A stretch of DNA of 64,000 nucleotides, taken from WSZJ01 sp964590435 (lineage in GTDB: Bacteria > Planctomycetota > MHYJ01 > WSZJ01). The notes beneath the pieces are model-generated. The model did no database searches, had not been told where the DNA came from, and saw nothing but the letters and a program-made list of their open reading frames with translations. Both the position numbers and the translations under genes were made by a program. The first letter of the stretch is position 1. Every line of letters starts with the position of its first letter. Shown in pieces: positions 40,530 through 48,168 of this stretch. Location: contig CAZPWT010000071.1 in NCBI GenBank assembly GCA_964590435.1, positions 1-64,000 on the forward strand, in the 5' to 3' direction.

Positions 40530-41801
40530 ATGCGCGCCCCGTTCAAACGCATCGCATTGGCCGCCGCTCTGCTTTCGCTGGCTCTCCTCCGCCCCGCCAC
40601 CGGCGAGGGAGAGGATTTCCCGTGGCGAACGGACCTGGCCGCGGCCCGCGATGAATCGCGGAAGGCCGGAAAGCCGCTCTTCGTGGTATTCCGCTGCGAG
40701 ACCTGAAAGGACTGCTCGAAGTTTGACGGGCAGGTTGTCCGTCCGCCGCAGGAGTTCCGGGAGGCTGCGAAGAACTGGGTGTGCGTCCGGGTGACGAACA
40801 TGCGCGGCGTAGACCTGAACACGTTCGCGTTCGACTGGGACCTGACGTTCGCGGCGTTCCTGATGAATGCGGACGGGACGGTGTACCACCGGTACGGCGG
40901 GCGCGACCATGCCTCGGCGGACGGCCGGCTGTCGATGAAGGCGTTGACGCGGCTGCTCGTGGACGGGCTCGAGGAGGACCGGGCGTACCGCGCCGCGGGG
41001 AAAACGCGCGAGGCGGCCAGGCCGCAGGCGATCGAGGACATCCCCGTGTTCGCCGCCCGGCTGCTCAACAACCCGGGCGTGTCGTGCTTCCACTGCCACA
41101 TGGCCACAGAGGCCGTGCGCGAACAGGCGCAGGCCGACGGAAAGTGGACGCCGGACGACCGGTGGCTGTGGCCGCTCCCTGAAAAAGCGGGCCTGAGGCT
41201 GGACCCGGAGGAGCCCACGGCGGTGCTCGAGGTGACGAAGGACTCGCCCGCCGCGAAAGCCGGGCTGACGGCGGGCGACCGCCTGGAAACGGTGAACGGC
41301 GTTCGCGTCCGGACGGAGCCCGACGTCCAGTGGTTCCTGCACCGCATCCCGCCGGCGGGCGGCACCCTTGACGTCACGTTCGTCCGCGGCGCCGAACGCC
41401 GCGCCGCGAAAATCGAACTCGGCCCCGGCTGGAAAGCCGCCTCCGCGCTCGAGTATTCCTGGCGCCCCGCGATGTGGCTCCTCAAGCCCGACCCCGGATT
41501 CGGCGGCGGCGACCTCTCCGCGGACGAAAAGAAATCCCTCGGGCTCGCGCCGGACGCGTTCGCCGTCCGCATCGACTACCTCATCGACTGGGGCGACCGC
41601 GCGGAGACCGGCCGGAGCGCCCGCAAGGCCGGAGTCCAGAAGGGCGACGTTCTTGTCTCCGCGGACGGCGTCGCCGACTTCCACGACCACAAGCACTTCC
41701 AGACCTGGTTCCGGTTCACGCGCGAGCCCGGCAAGCCGGTCGAACTCCGCCTCCTGCGCGACGGCAAGGCCGTCACGGTCGCGCTTCCCGTCCTGCGCTG
41801 A
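40530..41801 (+). CDS. Secreted thioredoxin-like/CXXCH/PDZ protein with in-frame TGA, candidate selenoprotein
   Basis: If TGA 40704-40706 is read through, one frame gives 423 residues. It starts with a signal peptide (MRAPFKRIALAAALLSLALL...) and a thioredoxin-like domain (GKPLFVVFRCET-U59-KDCSKFDGQVV). LNADGTVYHRYGGRD follows, then a haem c-type CFHCH (186-190), a PDZ domain (about 225-305) and a second PDZ-like domain near the end. The stop falls in the redox motif, C56-x-x-U59-x-x-C62, where selenocysteine would replace cysteine. Coding character and frame are the same on both sides, which argues against a frameshift. A hairpin follows the TGA. Alternatives are a nonsense mutation or a base error. 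Without readthrough only a leaderless fragment from about 40779 would remain. Confidence 0.68.
40704..40740 (+). other. In-frame TGA with downstream SECIS-like hairpin
   Basis: TGA at 40704-40706 is followed by GGA, then CTGCTC (40712-40717) pairing with GGGCAG (40728-40733) around a ten-base loop that begins with G. GGA (40709-40711) can pair with TCC (40738-40740) across a bulge. Bacterial SECIS elements are hairpins just after the UGA with a G at the start of the loop. Here the loop begins only 11 bases after the TGA, closer than the usual 16-37, so the fit is partial. Confidence 0.45.
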
Positions 41802-41846
41802 GAAGCGTCCTTGCGACGCCCCCCTCGGCGCTGCGAAAATGCCGGC

Positions 41847-42152
41847 ATGCCCGCCCCCGCTGTCCGGACGGTTCCCCGGGAAGACGTCGAGACGCGCCTC
41901 GCGCCGCTCTGGCGCGTCCTCATCCATAACGACGACGTCACGCCGATGGAGCTGGTCGTGCAGGTGCTGAAGGAAGTCTGGAAACTCGGGTTCCTCTCGG
42001 CCTCGAAGATCATGCTCGAGGCGCACTTCAAGGGCGTCGCGCTCGTCGCCGTCGAAACGCGCGAGCAGGCCGAGTTCCACATCGAGCAGGGACACTCGAT
42101 CGCGCGCGGACGGGGATATCCGCTCACGTTCTCCATGGAGCCGGCGGAGTAG
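41847..42152 (+). CDS. clpS: ATP-dependent Clp protease adaptor ClpS
   Basis: A 101-residue adaptor that delivers N-degron proteins to ClpAP. WRVLIHNDDVTPMELVVQVL is the family signature holding the N-end residue pocket. EAHFKGVALVAVETREQAEF is the ClpA-facing part, followed by the usual short C-terminal strand. ATG 41847 gives a short unstructured N-terminal tail as expected. No clpA is adjacent. It lies between two genes for secreted proteins and is probably not functionally linked to them. Confidence 0.93.
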   Translation: MPAPAVRTVPREDVETRLAPLWRVLIHNDDVTPMELVVQVLKEVWKLGFLSASKIMLEAHFKGVALVAVETREQAEFHIEQGHSIARGRGYPLTFSMEPAE

Positions 42153-42181
42153 AAATACCGCCGCGCCGCTTCGCCGTCATG

Positions 42182-42187
42182 TAAACT
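42182..42187 (+). promoter_or_regulatory. TAAACT -10-like element before the HlyD-like gene
   Basis: TAAACT lies 40 bases before ATG 42228, with GGAGG at 42216-42220 between them, a conventional leader. It may also drive the cyclase-fold lipoprotein genes that follow. Confidence 0.35.
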
Positions 42188-42227
42188 CCCCCGCTCAACC
42201 CAAGCATCCACTCACGGAGGATCTGTC

Positions 42228-43649
42228 ATGAAGCGTCTGTCTCTCGCCCTCGCACCGGCGATCGCCCTGGGCACCTGGCTCGCCGCTTCTTCGGACGACG
42301 CCAAGCCGACGCACACGGTGGCGCGGGGCCCGCTCTCGGTGACGATCGACCTGGACGGCTCGTACGATTCGCCGGAGCTGTTCGAGGCGAAGTTCCGCCC
42401 GGACGGGTACCAGGGGGAGCTGACGATCACGAAGATCGCGGCGCACGGGGCGCCGGTGAAGAAGGGCGACGTCGTGCTTCAGTTCGACGCGGGTCCGTGG
42501 CAGAAGGCGGTCGCGGCGGCGGAGAACGAGCTGCGCGCGGCGGAGGCGGGGCTGAAGGCCGCCGTTGAGAGCTGCGCGTGGGGCGACAAGCAGGACGCGA
42601 TCACGCTCGCGAACTCGAAGGACGCGCTTCTCGAGGCCGAGAAAGAACTCGAGTACTTCAACACGGTCGACGGCCCGCAGATGCTGAAATACAACGAGCT
42701 GGGGCTGAAGGGGATGGAGGACCGGGTGAAGGACCAGCAGGAGGAGCTGGACCAGCTGGAGAAGATGTACAAGAGCGAGGAACTGACGACGGACACGGCG
42801 GACATCGTGCGGAATCGGGCGCGGCGGTCGCTGGAGAATTCGAAGATCTACCTGGAGATGAGCCGGCAGTCGTCGAAGAAGACGCCGGACTGGGAATACC
42901 CGCGGCGCAAGGTGCAGGTGGAGCGCGCGGTAGAGCAGGCGAAGGTCGGCCTGGCGCAGACGGAGTCGGGGCTGGACAACGGCAAGGTGCAGCGCGACGC
43001 GCAGAAAGTGCGGGCGCAGTTCGCGCGGGACCAGCAGGCGGAGGCGGCGGAGAAGCTGAAGCACGACGGGGACCGGCTCACGGTGACGTCGCCGATCGAC
43101 GGATGGGCGATCTACGGGCAGCTCGCGGCGGGGAACTGGTCGACGAACGACGACCTGCTCAAGGCGTACCGGACGGGCGAAAAGGTGGGCGCGAACACGG
43201 TCGTGCTGACGGTGATCCCGTCGGGCGCCCGGATGGCGCGCGTCGCGATTCCCGAGGACCGCGCCCAGCAGGCGAAGGCCGGGCTCAAGGCGACCGTCGC
43301 GGCGCTGTCCTCCCCGGACAAGAAGGCGGAAGCGACGCTGACCGAAATCTCCCCGGTCCCGACGGGCGGGGTGATCGCGGCGAAGCTCCAGCTCGCGGCG
43401 GCGGCGGACTCGGTGGTGCCCGGGATGAAGTGCAAAGTGTCGATCCTGGTCGCCGACCTGAAGGATGTGCTGACGGTCCCGGCCAGCGCGGTCGGCGTCG
43501 AGAACGGCAAGCCGGCGGTGTGGGTGATCGAGGGAGGCAAGGAGAAGGCCGTCGAGGTCACGCTCGGAATGAACAACGGGCAGTGGCACGAGGTGAAGTC
43601 CGGGCTCAAGGGCGGCGAGTCGATCCTCCTCAACGCGCTGAAGAAATAA
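42228..43649 (+). CDS. HlyD/RND-type periplasmic adaptor without adjacent transporter
   Basis: A 473-residue exported protein with an N-terminal signal or membrane anchor (MKRLSLALAPAIALGTWLAA). A barrel/lipoyl half (ITKIAAHGAPVKKGDVVLQFD) is followed by a long helical hairpin (about residues 85-265) and the second lipoyl half (RLTVTSPIDGWAIYG). The beta-barrel and membrane-proximal domains come last (LTVPASAVGVENGKPAVWVIEG). Such adaptors bridge an inner-membrane pump to an outer-membrane channel, but no pump gene is next to it. It is 12 bases ahead of the first cyclase-fold lipoprotein, so they are likely cotranscribed. Confidence 0.85.
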   Translation: MKRLSLALAPAIALGTWLAASSDDAKPTHTVARGPLSVTIDLDGSYDSPELFEAKFRPDGYQGELTITKIAAHGAPVKKGDVVLQFDAGPWQKAVAAAENELRAAEAGLKAAVESCAWGDKQDAITLANSKDALLEAEKELEYFNTVDGPQMLKYNELGLKGMEDRVKDQQEELDQLEKMYKSEELTTDTADIVRNRARRSLENSKIYLEMSRQSSKKTPDWEYPRRKVQVERAVEQAKVGLAQTESGLDNGKVQRDAQKVRAQFARDQQAEAAEKLKHDGDRLTVTSPIDGWAIYGQLAAGNWSTNDDLLKAYRTGEKVGANTVVLTVIPSGARMARVAIPEDRAQQAKAGLKATVAALSSPDKKAEATLTEISPVPTGGVIAAKLQLAAAADSVVPGMKCKVSILVADLKDVLTVPASAVGVENGKPAVWVIEGGKEKAVEVTLGMNNGQWHEVKSGLKGGESILLNALKK

Positions 43650-43661
43650 AAACATCGACCC

Positions 43662-44852
43662 ATGAAGCGCTTCCACGCCCTCGTCCTCCTCGCCGCTTCG
43701 CTCGCCGGCTGCTCCTCGGAGCCCGAGCCCGCGAGGCCTCTTCCCCTCGAGCAGCAACCGGTCCGGGCCCGCACGCTGGAGCAGTCGATGCGGGACGGCG
43801 TGGCATTCCTGCTGAAGTCGCAGGAGAAGGGCGGGTACTGGGGGACGGGGTGCCGGCCGCTGGGGTGGGACATCTACGCCTCGGCGCCGGGGTCGCACAT
43901 GGCATTCAAGGTGGCGACGACGGCGCTGTGCGCGATGGCGTTGCGGGATGCGGCGGCGTCGGGGGTGCTGGCGGAGCCGGTGAAGTCGGAAGCGATCGCG
44001 GCCGGGCGCAAGGCGGAGGACTGGCTGGCGGGGCCGGGGATGAAGGTCCGGCGGGCGTCGCAGGACGAGATCTACAACGTCTGGGGGCACACGTATGCCC
44101 TGCAGGCGCTGGCGGTGGCGATGCGCGAGGAGAAGGACCCGGCTCGGCTGGAGGCGCTGACGCGGGCGGCGACGGAGAACATGGACATGCTGGACCGGTA
44201 CGCGACGGCGTACGGAGGCTGGAACTACTACGACTTCGCCTACCTGACGCAGCATCCCTCGATGGAGTCGACGGCGTTCGGGACATCGGCGGGGCTGATT
44301 GCGCTCAAGGAAGCGAAGACCTCCGGGCTGCCTGTTCCGGAGAAACTGGTGAAAGGCGCGATCCGGCTTTTGGAGAAATGCCGGACGCCCGAGAACACGT
44401 ACCTCTACTCGTACGACTGGCGCTTCCACCCAATGGGCGAGATCAACCGCCCGGCGGGGTCGCTGGGGCGGACGCAGGCGGGGAATGACGCGCTGACGGA
44501 GTGGGGTTCGAAGGCCGTCCCGGCGAAGGACCTGACGGGCGGGCTGGAGCGGTTGTTCAAGCTGCAGCTCTACCTCGAGTGCGGCCGCAAGCGGCCGTAT
44601 CCGCACGAGGCTTACTACGCGATCGCCGGGTACTTCTATTATTTCGGCCACTACTACGCCGCGCGGCTGCTGTCGCTGGTGCCGACGGAGGACGCGAAGC
44701 GGTTCGCGGTGAAGCTGTCGGACACGATCCGCCCCCACCAGGAGGAGGACGGCTCGTGGTGGGACTTCGGCATGTGGGACTTCCACAAGCCGTACGGCAC
44801 GGCGTACGCGCTGATGATCCTGAAGCGCTGCCGCGACGCCGGCGCGCCGTAA
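43662..44852 (+). CDS. Squalene-cyclase-fold lipoprotein, paralog 1
   Basis: A 396-residue lipoprotein: lipobox LAGC with the modified cysteine at residue 17. The body has alpha/alpha-barrel repeats with aromatic-rich turns (KGGYWGTGC, YGGWNYYDF, EEDGSWWDFGMWDFHKPYG) and a conserved HEAYYAIAGYFYYFGHYYAA segment full of Tyr, Phe and His. No DxDD cyclase motif is seen. The aromatic inner surface could bind a hydrophobic or glycan ligand in the envelope. The next gene is a close paralog starting immediately after its stop. Confidence 0.8.
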   Translation: MKRFHALVLLAASLAGCSSEPEPARPLPLEQQPVRARTLEQSMRDGVAFLLKSQEKGGYWGTGCRPLGWDIYASAPGSHMAFKVATTALCAMALRDAAASGVLAEPVKSEAIAAGRKAEDWLAGPGMKVRRASQDEIYNVWGHTYALQALAVAMREEKDPARLEALTRAATENMDMLDRYATAYGGWNYYDFAYLTQHPSMESTAFGTSAGLIALKEAKTSGLPVPEKLVKGAIRLLEKCRTPENTYLYSYDWRFHPMGEINRPAGSLGRTQAGNDALTEWGSKAVPAKDLTGGLERLFKLQLYLECGRKRPYPHEAYYAIAGYFYYFGHYYAARLLSLVPTEDAKRFAVKLSDTIRPHQEEDGSWWDFGMWDFHKPYGTAYALMILKRCRDAGAP

Positions 44853-46010
44853 ATGCGCCTCGCGGCCTGCGCCACGATGCTCGCGCTGCTTGCCGGGTGC
44901 GCTTCCCCGCCGCCGGCCGAAGTTCCACCGTCGGAGCGCCCGGTTCGCTCGCGGCCGATCGGCGACGCGATCGCGGACGGCGCGCGGTGGCTGGTGGAGA
45001 ACCAGCGCCCGGGAGGGTACTGGGGAACGGGGTGCGTGACGTGGGGGTACGACATCTACGGAAGCGTCCCGAGCGCGCAGTTCGCGTTCAAGGTGGGAAC
45101 GACGGGGCTGTGCGCGATGGCGCTGCGCGAGGAGGGTTCGCCGGGATCGCTTGAGGCGGCGCGCCGCGCGGAGAAGTGGCTCGTCGAGGAGTCGGTGAAG
45201 CTGCGGCGCGGGGACCAGGACGAAATCTACAACGTGTGGGGGGACATCTACGCGCTCCAGGCGCTCGCGTTCGCGGCCCGGCAGGAGACGGACCCGGAGT
45301 GGGCCGGGAAGCTGAGGGGCGCGGCGGCGGAGCACGTCGAGATGCTGCGGCGGTACGAGAGCGCGTACGGCGGCTGGATGTACTACGACTTCGCGACGCG
45401 CTCGCAAACGCCCGGCTACCCGCCGACGAGCTTCACGACCGCCGCCGGGCTGGTCGCGTTCCGCGAGGCGATCGACGCGGGGATCGAGGTCCCCGATCAC
45501 ATGGTGAAGTCATGCCTGCGGATCGTGGAGAAGTGCCGGCTGGGAAACAACGCCTACCTCTATGCGTGGAGCCACCGCTACAACCCGCTGCACCCGGTCA
45601 ACCGCCCGCAGGGCAGCCTGGGGCGCACGCAGTGCTGCAATGAAGCGCTTCTCGCGTGGAAGTCGCCGAAGGTCACGCTCGACGACGCGCGCCGTGGGTT
45701 GACGGACCTGTTCCGGCTGCAGGGTTTCCTCGAGTGCGGACGGAAACGGCCGATCCCGCACGAGGCGTACTACGCAGTGTCGGGGTACTTCTACTACTTC
45801 GGGCATTACTACGCCGCGCGCCTCCTGCCGAGGCTGCCGGAGGCCGAACGCGCGGCGTTCGCGCAGAAGCTGAGCGACGTGATCCGCAAGCACCAGGAGG
45901 ACGATGGGTGCTGGTGGGACTACAACGCGATCTGGGATTTCCACAAACCTTACGGGACGGCGTACGCGGTGATGACGCTGCTGCGCTGCCGGGAAGCGGG
46001 GACGCGATGA
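44853..46010 (+). CDS. Squalene-cyclase-fold lipoprotein, paralog 2
   Basis: A 385-residue lipoprotein with lipobox LAGC (cysteine near residue 16). It follows the upstream paralog block by block: GGYWGTGC, QDEIYNVWGDIYALQALAFA, YGGWMYYDF, NRPQGSLGRTQ, LECGRKRPIPHEAYYA, GYFYYFGHYYAARLL and WDFHKPYGTAYAVM. ATG 44853 follows the previous TAA directly. The strong retention of the Tyr/Phe/His segment implies a shared ligand-binding role; the reaction, if any, is unknown. The stop overlaps the rsmH start. Confidence 0.8.
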   Translation: MRLAACATMLALLAGCASPPPAEVPPSERPVRSRPIGDAIADGARWLVENQRPGGYWGTGCVTWGYDIYGSVPSAQFAFKVGTTGLCAMALREEGSPGSLEAARRAEKWLVEESVKLRRGDQDEIYNVWGDIYALQALAFAARQETDPEWAGKLRGAAAEHVEMLRRYESAYGGWMYYDFATRSQTPGYPPTSFTTAAGLVAFREAIDAGIEVPDHMVKSCLRIVEKCRLGNNAYLYAWSHRYNPLHPVNRPQGSLGRTQCCNEALLAWKSPKVTLDDARRGLTDLFRLQGFLECGRKRPIPHEAYYAVSGYFYYFGHYYAARLLPRLPEAERAAFAQKLSDVIRKHQEDDGCWWDYNAIWDFHKPYGTAYAVMTLLRCREAGTR

Positions 46011-46930
46011 AGAAGCGCGCGGCGGTGGCGGCGGGGACCGGGCACGTGCCGGTGATGCTGGAGGAGGTGAAGGACGCGCTGGCGGTGAAGCGCGGCGAAG
46101 TCGTGGCGGACGTCACGCTGGGGCTCGCGGGGCACGCGGTGCCGCTTCTGAAGTCCGCGGGCAAGAAAGGCCGCCTTGTGGGGATCGACCTGGACGCGGA
46201 GAACCTGGCGCTGGCGCAGGCGGAGCTGGCGAAGACGAAGCTGCGGTTCGACCTGGTGCACACGAACTTCGCGGGGCTGGCGGCGGCGCTGGGATCGCTC
46301 GGGCTGACGGCGGTGGACGCGCTGGTGGCGGATCTCGGCGTGGCGTCGACGCAGATCGGCCGCGCGGGGCGCGGATTCTCGTTCCTGCGCCCGGCGCGGC
46401 TCGACATGAGGATGGACCAGACGCGCGGACGCACGGCGGCGGACATCCTGGCGGAGATCCCCGAGGGACGACTGGCCTCCGCCCTCCGCGAGCTCGGCGA
46501 CGAGCCCGACGCGGACGCGATCGCCCGGACCATCGCCACGGCGCGCGTCCAGCGCCCCATCGACACGACGTCGCGCCTGGTCTCGCTGGTCTGCCAGGCG
46601 AAAGGAATCCAGGTCCCGAAGCGCGGCTGGGGCCGGTTGCACCCGGCGGCGCTGACGTTCCAGACGGTCCGGATGCTCGCCAACCGGGAGATGGAGAACC
46701 TGCAGGCGCTTCTCTCGTTCCTGCCTTCGTGCCTGAACCCCGGAGGACGCGTCGCGATCATCTCGTTCCACAGCGGCGAGGATCGGCTCGTGAAGACGAG
46801 CTTCAAGGAAGGGCTGGCGCGCGGGCTCTATGCGAAGGTGTCGCCGGAGGCCGTGCGGCCGTCCGAGGCGGAGCAGCTGGAGAACCCGCGCTGCTGGTCC
46901 GCGCGGATGAGGTGGGCGATCCGGTCCTGA
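46007..46930 (+). CDS. rsmH: 16S rRNA (cytosine-1402-N4) methyltransferase RsmH-like
   Basis: A 307-residue SAM enzyme of the MraW/RsmH family. It has HVPVMLEEV, ADLGVASTQIGRAGRGFSF, DMRMDQTRGRTAADIL, RLHPAALTFQTVRMLANRE and GGRVAIISFHSGEDRLVK. The SAM glycine loop is DVTLGLAGH instead of the usual D-x-T-x-GGGGH. RsmH normally lies in the division/cell-wall cluster beside ftsI; here it follows two envelope lipoproteins (ATGA overlap), so it may be a divergent or second copy. Function is likely but the altered loop leaves some doubt. Confidence 0.82.
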   Translation: MKKRAAVAAGTGHVPVMLEEVKDALAVKRGEVVADVTLGLAGHAVPLLKSAGKKGRLVGIDLDAENLALAQAELAKTKLRFDLVHTNFAGLAAALGSLGLTAVDALVADLGVASTQIGRAGRGFSFLRPARLDMRMDQTRGRTAADILAEIPEGRLASALRELGDEPDADAIARTIATARVQRPIDTTSRLVSLVCQAKGIQVPKRGWGRLHPAALTFQTVRMLANREMENLQALLSFLPSCLNPGGRVAIISFHSGEDRLVKTSFKEGLARGLYAKVSPEAVRPSEAEQLENPRCWSARMRWAIRS

Positions 46931-47007
46931 GCCGCGGCTTTTTTTTCACGCCGCGTTTTCCGCCGCCCTTGTCCTCCAAGCCCCCCGTTTGACATCATGT
47001 CGCCATC

Positions 47008-48168
47008 GTGCGCCTGCTCATCGTCGACAAAGTCTGGGGTCAGCGGCAGAAGATCCGCAACTGGCTCGTCCAGGGCGGCTACTCGGCCGCCAACATCCTG
47101 GAGTCCGAGGACGGCGTCTCCGCGCTTGAGCTCCTCCGCCAGCTCGATTTCTCCGTCGACGCCATCGTCTGTGACTGGCTTGACCCGCGCGTCGACGGCG
47201 CTTCCCTCGTCCGCGAAGTCCGGCGGCTCGCCGGCGCGTCCGTGGATTTCATCGCCACCGGGAATTTCGATTCGCGCGGAAGAGAAGCCGCGATGGCGCA
47301 GGGGGCCGCGGACACGATCGGGCTCCCGATCCGCCCGGAGCTTCTGATGCAGAAGCTGGTCGCGCTCGAAAAACGCCGCACCCAGTCCCTCGCCGCCGCC
47401 GGCCCTTCCAATACCGCACGCTTCCGCATGATGGCCGTCGACGCCCCTTCCGAAAAGCCCGCCCCGCTGTCGCCGCAGTTGTGGGAAACGCTCCGGCAGA
47501 ACGCGCGGCATGCGGAGATCCACGCCGGGACGCACGTGCCCGTCTCCCCGCCCGGGTCACGGCTCTGGTGGGTCGAACGCGGCGTCGTGGCCGTCAAGGA
47601 AACCCGCGACGACGGCGCCGTCTCCTCGTACCGCGCCGGCCCGGAGGAATTCTTCGCCGAGGCGCCCTTCGGCGGCGCCGCCGTCCGTTCGCTCGACGCC
47701 GTCGCGGAGTCCGACTCCTGGCTCGCCTCGCAGGACGCCGACACCGTCCGCCGCGCGATCACCGCCAGCCCGTTCCTCTTCTATTACCTCCGCAACCTCT
47801 CCACCACCCGGCTTCGCAGCTATTCCCGGACCGCCCAAACTGCCGAAAAAGGACTGTCGGGGACTTTCGAGAGCCTCCCCGTGCTTGACCTGCTCCAGGT
47901 CCTCCATGGAGCCCGCCGGACGGGGGTCCTGCGGCTGGACGGGCGGGAAGGGACGCAGTTCATCCAGTTCGTCGAGGGCCGGATCGTCCACGCCGAGGGC
48001 CTGGGACAGATAGGAGAAGCCGTCGTCGACCGCGCCATGGCACGCACCGCAGGATCGTTCGAGTTCTACGTCGGCCCCGAGATTCCCGGGGTGCGAAGCG
48101 TCTCCGTCGACACGGCGGGGCTGATCATGCGCGGCGCGCAGCGGGCGGCCCGAAAGGCGGTTCGATGA
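47008..48168 (+). CDS. Receiver-cNMP-PATAN regulator 1 (Asp phosphosite kept)
   Basis: A 386-residue cytoplasmic protein with three domains. Residues 1-125 resemble a response-regulator receiver: D7 in LLIVDK, D56 in IVCDW at the phosphoacceptor position, T in IATG; the usual lysine is missing (IGLPIRP). Residues about 160-275 resemble a cyclic-nucleotide-binding domain (WWVERGVVAVKET, GPEEFFAEAPFGG, then SPFLFYYLRNLSTTRL). From about 285 comes a DUF4388/PATAN domain (LSGTFESLPVLDLLQVLHGARRTGVLRL..., GRIVHAEG). There is no DNA-binding output, so signalling is probably by protein contact. GTG start. Confidence 0.78.
   Translation: MRLLIVDKVWGQRQKIRNWLVQGGYSAANILESEDGVSALELLRQLDFSVDAIVCDWLDPRVDGASLVREVRRLAGASVDFIATGNFDSRGREAAMAQGAADTIGLPIRPELLMQKLVALEKRRTQSLAAAGPSNTARFRMMAVDAPSEKPAPLSPQLWETLRQNARHAEIHAGTHVPVSPPGSRLWWVERGVVAVKETRDDGAVSSYRAGPEEFFAEAPFGGAAVRSLDAVAESDSWLASQDADTVRRAITASPFLFYYLRNLSTTRLRSYSRTAQTAEKGLSGTFESLPVLDLLQVLHGARRTGVLRLDGREGTQFIQFVEGRIVHAEGLGQIGEAVVDRAMARTAGSFEFYVGPEIPGVRSVSVDTAGLIMRGAQRAARKAVR

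Noticed and set aside
40530..40778. Plain pseudogene reading of the TGA-interrupted gene
   Set aside because: Not excluded, but the frame is intact on both sides, the TGA is the only lesion and it falls exactly on a redox cysteine position. I therefore favour selenocysteine.
42195..45500. An 1101-codon minus-strand open frame opposite the adaptor and lipoproteins
   Set aside because: Low-complexity Arg/Leu-rich sequence without domains; the opposite strand holds three recognisable genes.
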